In this document: positions 1 to 6,458 of the stretch, in pieces
How positions within the stretch are numbered: position 1 is the first letter of the stretch
How the letters are laid out: each line of letters opens with the position of its first letter
Assembly (NCBI GenBank): GCA_023422565.1
Contig: JAFAGR010000064.1
Location: 1 to 12,791 of the forward strand
DNA from: Bacteroidota bacterium
Lineage (GTDB): Bacteria; Bacteroidota; Bacteroidia; Chitinophagales; Chitinophagaceae
Length of the DNA: 12,791 nucleotides
Direction of reading: 5' to 3'
Notes under the pieces: generated by a model
What the model saw: the letters and a program-made list of their open reading frames with translations, nothing else
The model's database searches: none
Told to the model about the DNA's origin: nothing
Position numbers and translations under genes: made by a program

Positions 1-41
1 TTCCGAATGGGTGTATGTGAGTTTGGAAGTGAGATGAATGA

Positions 42-97
42 ACGATTTACGATGTACGATTTACGATGTACGATTTACGATGTACGATGTACGATGT
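42..97. repeat. 7-bp tandem repeat array, unit ACGATKT, 8 copies
   Basis: Eight consecutive 7-base units read ACGATTT or ACGATGT with no indel. The two forms alternate for the first six units, and the last three units are all ACGATGT. The run breaks at 98 into ACA. There is no coding frame through it and no spacer structure, so this is not CRISPR. The same unit reappears at 182-230. Confidence 0.95.
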
Positions 98-153
98 ACA
101 AGAGCAATTCAGCGGTGCATTTAATCCGCGGCAATCAGCGGGAAATATTTCAC

Positions 154-177
154 GCAAAGAAGTAAAGAAGCCAAAGA
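154..177. repeat. 8-bp degenerate tandem run (GCAAAGAA-like), 3 units
   Basis: Three 8-base units, GCAAAGAA, GTAAAGAA and GCCAAAGA, follow one another without gaps. This is short and degenerate, so it could be chance, but it lies between two arrays of the ACGATKT heptad. Confidence 0.55.
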
Positions 178-181
178 CGAA

Positions 182-230
182 TTCGATTACGATTTACGAT
201 GTACGATCTATGATGTACGATTTACGAATA
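182..230. repeat. Second ACGATKT heptad array, degenerate
   Basis: Seven units in strict 7-base register: TTCGATT, ACGATTT, ACGATGT, ACGATCT, ATGATGT, ACGATTT, ACGAATA. The unit is the same as at 42-97, with outer and some inner units decayed. The two arrays are separated by about 85 bases of different sequence. Confidence 0.9.
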
Positions 231-316
231 TAACCTTGGCTAAAAAGAGGAATTCAACAAGACAAAATCTCCCTCCGTTGTTCTCCGTTCCCATGTGGAT
301 CTCGGTGAACACGGTT

Positions 317-344
317 AGTTCGTTGTTTGTAGTTCCTGGTCACT
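317..344. repeat. 7-bp period run, AGTTCGT-like, 4 units
   Basis: AGTTCGT, TGTTTGT, AGTTCCT and GGTCACT follow in 7-base register. The word differs from ACGATKT but the period is the same. The units are degenerate, so confidence is moderate. Confidence 0.55.
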
Positions 345-370
345 GGTGTCCGGAGGAAATTTCGTCGATT

Positions 371-398
371 CAACATCCAACACCCAATATCCAACATT
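371..398. repeat. 7-bp tandem repeat, CAAYAYY, 4 units
   Basis: CAACATC, CAACACC, CAATATC and CAACATT follow one another exactly. This is a third word with the 7-base period in this intergenic region. A looser relative lies at about 6246-6270, after the third lipoprotein gene. Confidence 0.8.
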
Positions 399-503
399 CC
401 CGGAATCCTCAACCATAAAAAATTTCGATGCTTACCCAACCTTCAATTCCGGGATGCAGTATATTAGTTAGACATAATATCTTATACCAATAAAATTCCG
501 GTT

Positions 504-2282
504 ATGCACAAGCAACTCTCTTTTAAATTTCTAATGCCGCTGATGATCCTATTTGCCGCGGTCACCATCTTTTCATGTAAGAAAGATGATGTTAACAACC
601 CCACTCCAAACCTACCTGATCTTCAAAGCAGGGTGACATCCTCCGTTTCCGGCTTTGTAAGTGACGAAAACAATCTGCCTGTATCCGGCGCTACCGTTAA
701 GGTTGGGTCAAGCACTTCATCAACCGATGAGTACGGATTCTTTTCGTTCAGAGATGTACAGGTAGTAAAAAACGCGGCTGTAGTAACGGTAACGCATAGC
801 GGCTATTTCAAAGGCATGCGAACTTACATTGCAGAGGCCGGCAAATCTGCCGTGGTGCGCATAAAACTGCTTCCTAAAACTACTATCGGATCCATTGACG
901 GCGCAGCAGGTGGTAGCGCTACGGCTGCAGACGGTTTAAAAGTGGAGCTTCCGGCCTCGGGCGTGGTGGACGCTTCAGGTGCAGCTTACACCGGGCCTGT
1001 AACTGTTTCCGCAAAATGGCTTAACCCGGCTGCGGATGATTTTGCCCAAATAATGCCCGGTGACCTCCGTGCATTAAATACCTCTGGTGAAATGCGCACC
1101 TTGCTTTCTTATGGCATGGCCGCAGTTGAACTTACGGGCAGCGGCGGACAGGCATTGCAGGTAGCTCCCGGTAAAAAATCTACAGTGTCATTTCCATTGC
1201 CTTCAACATTGCAAGGCCCCGCACCGGCAAGCATTCCACTCTGGCATTTCGATGAAGAAAAAGGACTTTGGATAGAAGAAGGCACCGCCACAAAAGTGGG
1301 TGATAAATATGTGGGTGAAGTAAGCCACTTTTCTTTCTGGAACTGCGATGTGCCGGCCAACTATGTACAGTTTAATGTGACCGTTCATGACGCAAACGGC
1401 AATCCCGTTCCCTGGGCAGTGGTAAAACTCACCATGGTGAACAGTCCCTTTACAGCGACACACGGAATTACAGATTCCTCCGGTTATGTAAATGGCGCTA
1501 TCCCCGCCAATACTGATCTTGTAATGACCGTATTTAGCGGATACAACTGCGGTTCACCATTGATAACACAAACCATCCCGGGATCGAACACTAACATTTC
1601 ACTGGGAACAATCACACTTCCCGCGGCGAATATGGCTACCGTTAGCGGCACGATTACTAACTGCGCCATGCAGCCGGTAACCGATGGATACGTGATCATG
1701 AATGTTTCGGGTATCCCTTACCGTTACCCTGTGGACAATACAGGAGCTTTCACCTTTTCCTTCCCGATCTGCGCAGGCAACAGTACGGTTACCATAATTG
1801 CTGAAGACATTGCGGGCAGCCAGCAATCTACTCCTGTAACGCACACGCTCACCACAGGGGCAAATGCACTTGGCAACCTCCAAGCCTGCGGTGTTACCAC
1901 ATCACAATTCATGACCTACACGGTTAATGGCAATCCATATACGTTCACTGCTCCCGGAGACAGCCTTTATATGAGCGGAAACGGTACCAACAATATGTTT
2001 ATGGTGGGAGCATTCCAGGTAACCGGAAACCGCTGGGCACAACTTGCCATTGAGAGAACCGGCATTGGTGTAGGAACCGCACAGGAAGCCTACTACTTCC
2101 AGTCGTCAGACATCAATGATTCTACACGCATGATCTCTCCGCCGAATATTGTAAACATCACCGAGTATGGCAATATCGGCGAGTTCATCAGCGGCAACTA
2201 TAATCTTATACTTACCGGCGAGCCGCCGACTAACCAAACCTATACAGTCAACGGCAGCTTCAGAGTAAGAAGAACCTGGTAA
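504..2282 (+). CDS. Surface lipoprotein with carboxypeptidase-regulatory-like domains (paralog 1 of 3)
   Basis: The 592-residue product begins with a lipoprotein signal peptide: a hydrophobic stretch at 9-23, then Ser-Cys with Cys25 as the lipidated residue. Cys25 is followed by Lys-Lys-Asp-Asp, which fits the Bacteroidota lipoprotein export signal that sends lipoproteins to the cell surface. Residues 43-126 look like a carboxypeptidase-regulatory beta-sandwich (SGFV.DENN.PVSGA..., Gly-Phe-Phe-Ser-Phe). Residues 127-284 form a strongly conserved module ending in WHFDEEKGLWIEEG and a Gly-Glu-Val-Ser-His-Phe-Ser-Phe-Trp-Asn motif. Two further beta-rich modules follow at 288-377 and 378-463, the latter with conserved cysteines. 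A C-terminal domain (464-592) ends in Phe-Arg-Val-Arg-Arg-Thr-Trp. No catalytic motif is visible and the function is unknown; a structural or ligand-binding surface role is inferred. Its closest relative is the next gene, with about 30 substitutions over residues 37-284 by my count. Confidence 0.93.
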   Translation: MHKQLSFKFLMPLMILFAAVTIFSCKKDDVNNPTPNLPDLQSRVTSSVSGFVSDENNLPVSGATVKVGSSTSSTDEYGFFSFRDVQVVKNAAVVTVTHSGYFKGMRTYIAEAGKSAVVRIKLLPKTTIGSIDGAAGGSATAADGLKVELPASGVVDASGAAYTGPVTVSAKWLNPAADDFAQIMPGDLRALNTSGEMRTLLSYGMAAVELTGSGGQALQVAPGKKSTVSFPLPSTLQGPAPASIPLWHFDEEKGLWIEEGTATKVGDKYVGEVSHFSFWNCDVPANYVQFNVTVHDANGNPVPWAVVKLTMVNSPFTATHGITDSSGYVNGAIPANTDLVMTVFSGYNCGSPLITQTIPGSNTNISLGTITLPAANMATVSGTITNCAMQPVTDGYVIMNVSGIPYRYPVDNTGAFTFSFPICAGNSTVTIIAEDIAGSQQSTPVTHTLTTGANALGNLQACGVTTSQFMTYTVNGNPYTFTAPGDSLYMSGNGTNNMFMVGAFQVTGNRWAQLAIERTGIGVGTAQEAYYFQSSDINDSTRMISPPNIVNITEYGNIGEFISGNYNLILTGEPPTNQTYTVNGSFRVRRTW

Positions 2283-2308
2283 AATTTGTTTTGTTAGACC
2301 TGGTAAAT

Positions 2309-2338
2309 AAAAAGCGGTGGGGAAACCTGCCTCTTTTT
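2309..2338 (+). terminator. Rho-independent terminator after lipoprotein 1
   Basis: The hairpin pairs 2309-2321 with 2326-2338. The outer AAAAAG/CTTTTT arms pair, then come one C-T mismatch and six inner pairs (four G-C, two G-T) around a purine-rich GAAA-type loop, with a T-run forming the 3' arm. The sequence is clearly homologous to the better-paired terminator at 4285-4312. Confidence 0.8.
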
Positions 2339-2340
2339 CA

Positions 2341-2371
2341 TTTGTACCAATCATTTTATTCCTTATCTTTC
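2341..2371 (+). promoter_or_regulatory. Candidate Bacteroidota promoter for lipoprotein 2
   Basis: TTTG at 2341-2344 is separated by 19 bases from TATCTTTC at 2364-2371. This resembles the Bacteroidota pattern TTTG ... TAnnTTTG with one mismatch in the last base. It starts right after the preceding terminator and lies about 45 bases ahead of the start codon at 2416, so independent transcription of the second paralog is plausible. Confidence 0.45.
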
Positions 2372-2415
2372 TAAAACCTCTTTACCACGATTATTTACTC
2401 ACAAATAAATAACCG

Positions 2416-4209
2416 ATGGCAAGATCTAATCTTTTCCGCTTCCTGGCAGCAATTTTTTTAACATGCGCCTTATTTTTTTCTTGTAAAAAAGATGATTCGC
2501 CGGGCTATCAACCTGACCTACCCGATCTGCAAACCCGCGTCACTTCGTCAATTTCTGGCTTTGTAACTGATGAGAACGACCTTCCAGTTTCAGGCGCGGC
2601 TGTTAAGGTAGGAACAATCACCTCTTCAACAGATCAATACGGATTCTTTTCTTTCACCGATGTGGAAGTTATTAAAAATGCGGCCTTAGTAACGGTAACG
2701 CATAGCGGTTATTTTAAAGGGATGCGTAGCTACGTTGCAGAAGCCGGAAACCCCGCCATGGTGAGAATAAAGCTTCTTCCAAAAACTGTAGTCGGCTCAA
2801 TTGATGCGGCGGCAGGCGGCAGTGCCACTGCAGCAGATGGATTGAAAGTTGAACTTCCTGCCTCCGGTGTGGTGGATAACGCAGGTGCGGCGTATACAGG
2901 TGCAGTAACGGTTTCCGCAAAATGGTTGAACCCTGCGGCTGATGATTTCTCGCAAATAATGCCCGGAGATCTTCGCGCCCTTAATACCTTGGGAGAAATG
3001 CGCACTCTTTTGTCTTACGGTATGGCCGCAGTTGAACTTACGGGCAGCGCCGGACAAGCATTGCAGGTAGCTCCCGGTAAAAAATCAACAGTGTCTTTCC
3101 CATTACCATCAACACTGCAAGGTCCCGCACCTACTTCGATTCCACTCTGGCATTTCGATGAAGAAAAAGGCCTTTGGATAGAAGAAGGAAGCGCTACTAA
3201 AATCGGTGATAGGTATGTAGGTGAAGTGAGCCATTTTTCTTTTTGGAACTGCGATGTACCGATCGACTTTGTTGAGCTCAACTTAACAGTGGTAGATTTA
3301 AACGGCGCACCTGTTCCTTACGCCAAAGTTCGCCTGAGTACATTGACCAGCCCCTTTACGAGCGCCCAGGGATTTACAAATGCATCCGGGTACGTGAATG
3401 GAATCGTTCCTGCAAACACTGATCTTGTGATGCGCATTTACACCGGCAACAATTGCACCACTCCGCTATATACGCAGAATATCCCGGCTTCGGCGATTGA
3501 TGTTTCCCTTGGAAACATAAGTATAGCCGCCACGGCTTTAGCTAACGTGAGCGGTACCGTGGTTAATTGCAGTATGCAGCCGGTAGCCAATGGATACATT
3601 ATCATGAGTGTTTCCGGAACGTATTACCGGTATCCGTTGAATAATAACGGCTCGTTCAATTATAATTTTCCGGGGTGCTCATCGGGGCAAAACGCTTCAC
3701 TAATTGCAGTTGATGCTTCAGCAAACGAACAGTCTGCACTTACCGATCATACCATCGTTCCGGGATCAAACGTAATCGGTCAAATTCAGGCTTGCGGGAT
3801 TTCGACGGTGGAATTTTTTAATTATTCTATAGACGCTCCCGGTGTGCATCAAAGTAATATCAGTTTTTCCAACGCTCCGGGTGATTCTGCCTTTCAAGAA
3901 AGTGCGTGGGCTGAAGTAGCGATTTCTGCCGAAAATACTTCAACGGGCAATTGGGTTATCTTAAGAATGGATGATCAGGCCATTGCAGCAGGTTCTTCCC
4001 AAACAGCATGGAGTTTTTTAGACTCGGATCTGTATAATTTGGGAATGGTTCAACTAACTCCTCGCCCAACTAATAATCAAGTTCATATAACAGAATACGG
4101 CACAATTGGTCAATTCATCAGCGGAACCTTCAACCTCACTTTCGAATCATATCCCGGTCAGCCCGATATGCAGGTTTCGGGAGAATTCAGGGTTAGACGA
4201 CGTTACTGA
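2416..4209 (+). CDS. Surface lipoprotein with carboxypeptidase-regulatory-like domains (paralog 2 of 3)
   Basis: The 597-residue product has a lipoprotein signal with Cys23 after Phe-Phe-Ser, followed by Lys-Lys-Asp-Asp, again fitting a surface-export signal. The architecture matches its upstream neighbour: regulatory-like beta-sandwich at about 41-124, conserved module to residue 282, two further beta-rich modules to 461, and a C-terminal domain at 462-597 ending Phe-Arg-Val-Arg-Arg-Arg-Tyr. Residues 35-282 are nearly the same as in paralog 1, including a ~60-base stretch around 3022-3085 with only about two base differences. The C-terminal domain is hardly alignable except for its framing motifs, Ala-Cys-Gly-Ile at its start and ITEYG.IG.FISG near its end. 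Function is unknown; recent tandem duplication with C-terminal divergence, or gene conversion of the N-terminal half, is inferred. It has its own terminator at 4285. Confidence 0.93.
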   Translation: MARSNLFRFLAAIFLTCALFFSCKKDDSPGYQPDLPDLQTRVTSSISGFVTDENDLPVSGAAVKVGTITSSTDQYGFFSFTDVEVIKNAALVTVTHSGYFKGMRSYVAEAGNPAMVRIKLLPKTVVGSIDAAAGGSATAADGLKVELPASGVVDNAGAAYTGAVTVSAKWLNPAADDFSQIMPGDLRALNTLGEMRTLLSYGMAAVELTGSAGQALQVAPGKKSTVSFPLPSTLQGPAPTSIPLWHFDEEKGLWIEEGSATKIGDRYVGEVSHFSFWNCDVPIDFVELNLTVVDLNGAPVPYAKVRLSTLTSPFTSAQGFTNASGYVNGIVPANTDLVMRIYTGNNCTTPLYTQNIPASAIDVSLGNISIAATALANVSGTVVNCSMQPVANGYIIMSVSGTYYRYPLNNNGSFNYNFPGCSSGQNASLIAVDASANEQSALTDHTIVPGSNVIGQIQACGISTVEFFNYSIDAPGVHQSNISFSNAPGDSAFQESAWAEVAISAENTSTGNWVILRMDDQAIAAGSSQTAWSFLDSDLYNLGMVQLTPRPTNNQVHITEYGTIGQFISGTFNLTFESYPGQPDMQVSGEFRVRRRY

Positions 4210-4284
4210 TCAAAGGTGAAAGGGGCTTTTAACATCCAATTATTCATCGACTTTTGCTTAAGAATTTAATCGATTACATTAATG

Positions 4285-4312
4285 AAAAGCGGCGGGAAAC
4301 CTGCCGCTTTTT
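4285..4312 (+). terminator. Strong rho-independent terminator after lipoprotein 2
   Basis: A perfect 12-base-pair stem pairs 4285-4296 with 4300-4311 (one G-T pair, the rest Watson-Crick). It encloses an AAA loop and ends in five T residues. It separates paralogs 2 and 3. Confidence 0.9.
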
Positions 4313-4378
4313 CTATTTGGCCCGAAGACCAATTCATCATAAAACGCTATATTTAATTACTTCAATTAAACCGGGCAG

Positions 4379-6157
4379 ATGAAAATAAAATTACACGCTT
4401 TCTTTATCCTCGCATTTTCAATTCTGCTACTTACCTGTAAAAAGAGTGATGTTAGCGGTCCGCAAACAGAGGTTCCCGATTTTCAAAACCGCGTTGTCGC
4501 ATCGGCTTCGGGCTTTGTCACTGACGAAAACAACGCGGCGGTTGCCGGGGCGCAGGTAAGTATGGGAGGCTATTCTTCTTACACTGATGAGTTCGGTTAT
4601 TTTTCTTTCAATAATGTACCGGTGGTGAAGAACGCCGGCGTAATAAAGGTTACGCATTATGGCTATTTTGCCGGAATTAGAACCTTTACCGCAGAAGAAG
4701 GCAAAGATGCATTTGTACGGATCAGGTTATCTCCTAAAACAGAAGTTGGAAATATTGATGCTGCTTCCGGGGGAACAGCCACTGATCTGAACGGGCTCTC
4801 CGTAAGTTTACCCGCGGACGGAGTAGTGGATGCACAATCAGGTGCTGCCTATTCAGGACCCGTGTCCGTTTTCGCACGATGGCTCGATCCCTCCTCGCGG
4901 GAAATTTTCAGTACTATGCCGGGCGACCTTCGCGCCATAGACGCTGCCGGTTCACTTCGATTGCTTATTACCTACGGAATGGCTGCTGTAGAGCTCAGAG
5001 GTGCCGGGGGCCAGCTTTTGCAGATAGCACCCGGGAAAAAGTCTTTACTAACATTCCCAATGCCCGCGCATATGTTGGCAAATGCGCCTAGCATGATTCC
5101 ACTGTGGTATTTTGATGAAGAAAAAGGTTTATGGAGTGAGGAAGGGCGCGCTACTAAAAATGGTAACATTTATTCGGGTGAAGTAAGCCACTACTCATTC
5201 TGGAACCTCAACATACCCACGCAGGTTGTGAATTTTCAGGCGCGGCTAACAGATGGATCCGGCGCACCGGTATCAGGGGCATTTGTAAAAATTTACAAAA
5301 CAGATGACCCCATGGCCGTCGGCACAGGTTTTACTAATTCGTCTGGTTATGTTTCAGGCGGAATACCTGCTAATGCTGATCTTGTGTTTGAAGTGTATTC
5401 AAATATTCAATGCACCGATGTTAGCTTCACGCAGAATGTTGCCACGGGTTCATTCCCGGTAAATTTTGGCGATGTAGTTCTTCCCGGTCAGCGTGTGGCA
5501 AAAGTACATGGAAGCGTGGAAAACTGCGGGTTTGCACCGATACAGCAAGGGTTTGTGGTACTGAACGTAGGAGGCTACAACTATCGCCATGATGTCGATT
5601 CCAATTCCTCCTTTTCATTTGTAACACCTCTTTGCGGCTCGAACGGCCAGGCAACTATTTTAGCGGTAGATTTAATGAACCTTCAACAGAGCAATGCCGT
5701 TCACTTCACGATCACACCGGGAGACAATGAGGTACCTGCACTTCGTGCCTGCGGGATCAGCGCCCTGGAGTTTGTTCAGGTGACCTTTAGAGATACAACA
5801 TACACCATAACCAGCCCTTCCGAAATCTTTACTGCAAGCGGCCCGCCAACCGCAAACCTACTCCGGCTGGAAACCGGGTTTAATGTGGATACAGTCTACA
5901 ACGTGTCTAGCTACATATTCATGGACAGGTTAGGCATGGCCGTAGGCTCAACTCATGTACTGTACGATGCCTGGTTCAGTAATGCCGGCTATATACCTCC
6001 AAACGCTACAACCGGAAACACTTCTCCGGTAACTATTACGGAATTTGGCACAATCGGAGAATTCATGAGCGGCTATTTCAGCTATGATTTTTTCACCGCG
6101 GAGGGAGCCCCTTTTGGAACAATGCATTACACTTTCCGCTTCCGGCGGGCGTTCTAA
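4379..6157 (+). CDS. Lipoprotein with carboxypeptidase-regulatory-like domains (paralog 3 of 3)
   Basis: The 592-residue product starts with a lipoprotein signal ending Leu-Leu-Thr-Cys20. It is followed by Lys-Lys-Ser-Asp, a weaker version of the surface-export signal than in the two upstream paralogs. It shares their architecture: beta-sandwich module from about residue 38, conserved module to about 280 with WYFDEEKGLWSEEG and GEVSHYSFWN, two further modules to 459, and a C-terminal domain at 460-592 ending Phe-Arg-Phe-Arg-Arg-Ala-Phe. It differs from paralogs 1 and 2 at many more positions in the N-terminal half, so it is the older branch. Upstream, TATATTTA at 4348-4355 resembles a -7 element, but no TTTG lies at normal spacing. 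No strong terminator follows. Function is unknown. Confidence 0.92.
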   Translation: MKIKLHAFFILAFSILLLTCKKSDVSGPQTEVPDFQNRVVASASGFVTDENNAAVAGAQVSMGGYSSYTDEFGYFSFNNVPVVKNAGVIKVTHYGYFAGIRTFTAEEGKDAFVRIRLSPKTEVGNIDAASGGTATDLNGLSVSLPADGVVDAQSGAAYSGPVSVFARWLDPSSREIFSTMPGDLRAIDAAGSLRLLITYGMAAVELRGAGGQLLQIAPGKKSLLTFPMPAHMLANAPSMIPLWYFDEEKGLWSEEGRATKNGNIYSGEVSHYSFWNLNIPTQVVNFQARLTDGSGAPVSGAFVKIYKTDDPMAVGTGFTNSSGYVSGGIPANADLVFEVYSNIQCTDVSFTQNVATGSFPVNFGDVVLPGQRVAKVHGSVENCGFAPIQQGFVVLNVGGYNYRHDVDSNSSFSFVTPLCGSNGQATILAVDLMNLQQSNAVHFTITPGDNEVPALRACGISALEFVQVTFRDTTYTITSPSEIFTASGPPTANLLRLETGFNVDTVYNVSSYIFMDRLGMAVGSTHVLYDAWFSNAGYIPPNATTGNTSPVTITEFGTIGEFMSGYFSYDFFTAEGAPFGTMHYTFRFRRAF

Positions 6158-6295
6158 ATTCTATTTGAAAGTTGCTAAATAATCACGCCGGGGAAAATTT
6201 CAAAAATTTCCAAATGGGGTGTGAACCTTGACACTCACTTTAACCCAACAATCCAATATTCCGTCCAACCATTTCCCGCCAAACTCAAAAAAACT

Positions 6296-6330
6296 GACTA
6301 GAGACTAATGCACATTGACTACCGACTAAG
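6296..6330. repeat. 7-bp period array, GACTAnn, 5 units
   Basis: GACTAGA, GACTAAT, GCACATT, GACTACC and GACTAAG follow in exact 7-base register. The middle unit is divergent. The array abuts the icd promoter and contains the candidate TTG of its upstream element. Confidence 0.8.
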
Positions 6331-6341
6331 TTGTACTTTTG
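6315..6341 (+). promoter_or_regulatory. Promoter of the isocitrate dehydrogenase pair
   Basis: TACTTTTG at 6334-6341 is an exact match to the Bacteroidota -7 element TAnnTTTG. A TTG at 6315-6317 lies 16 bases upstream, slightly closer than the usual spacing. Transcription would start at about 6347-6349, giving a 5' leader of about 110 bases before the start codon at 6459. Confidence 0.7.
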
Positions 6342-6354
6342 CCGCACTAAAAAA

Positions 6355-6450
6355 AGCCGTGGGGAGCAGTGCCGTACAAGAGTGCGACCCGCGAGAGGCG
6401 GGCAAGCTGCAAGCAAAGCTGATTTTTAGCTTGACCGCCGGCTCCAAAAA
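6355..6450 (+). promoter_or_regulatory. Structured 5' leader of icd with competing stems
   Basis: Several perfect pairings can be drawn. GGAGC (6363-6367) pairs with GCTCC (6441-6445) and would close the whole element. CCCGC (6388-6392) pairs with GCGGG (6398-6402). CAAGCT (6403-6408) pairs with AGCTTG (6428-6433), extendable through a G-A mismatch by GGCGG (6397-6401) with CCGCC (6435-6439). The last extension excludes the CCCGC hairpin, and AGCCG (6355-6359) can compete with the closing stem by pairing with CGGCT (6439-6443). It ends in an A-rich single strand just before the start codon. It does not match any riboswitch consensus I can recall; a regulatory RNA element is inferred from structure and position only. 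Confidence 0.45.
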
Positions 6451-6458
6451 ATAATATA

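Larger units (their letters stand above)
1..503. other. Intergenic region rich in short-period repeats
   Basis: No credible gene is seen. The stretch is a mosaic of low-complexity words: heptad arrays at 42-97, 182-230, 317-344 and 371-398, and an octad-like run at 154-177. Between them are degenerate phrases that look like intergenic filler. A 60-codon frame at 236-418 starts at TTG and translates across two of the repeat arrays, so it is not called. Promoter elements for the lipoprotein gene at 504 must lie in about 440-500, which is AT-rich, but no clear TAnnTTTG match was found there. Confidence 0.75.
6158..6458 (+). other. Intergenic region between lipoprotein 3 and icd
   Basis: This 301-base gap contains, in order: a weak inverted sequence near 6187-6215, possibly the decayed counterpart of the upstream terminators; degenerate CCAAT-type words around 6246-6270; a GACTAnn heptad array (6296-6330); a promoter (6315-6341); and a structured leader (6355-6450). 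No coding frame is supported. Confidence 0.75.

Noticed and set aside
42..230. CRISPR array
   Set aside because: Units are 7 bases with no spacers, and no cas genes are near.
236..418. Open frame of 60 codons on the plus strand, and a 61-codon antisense frame over the same region
   Set aside because: The plus frame starts with TTG and both are built from low-complexity repeat words; no family resemblance.
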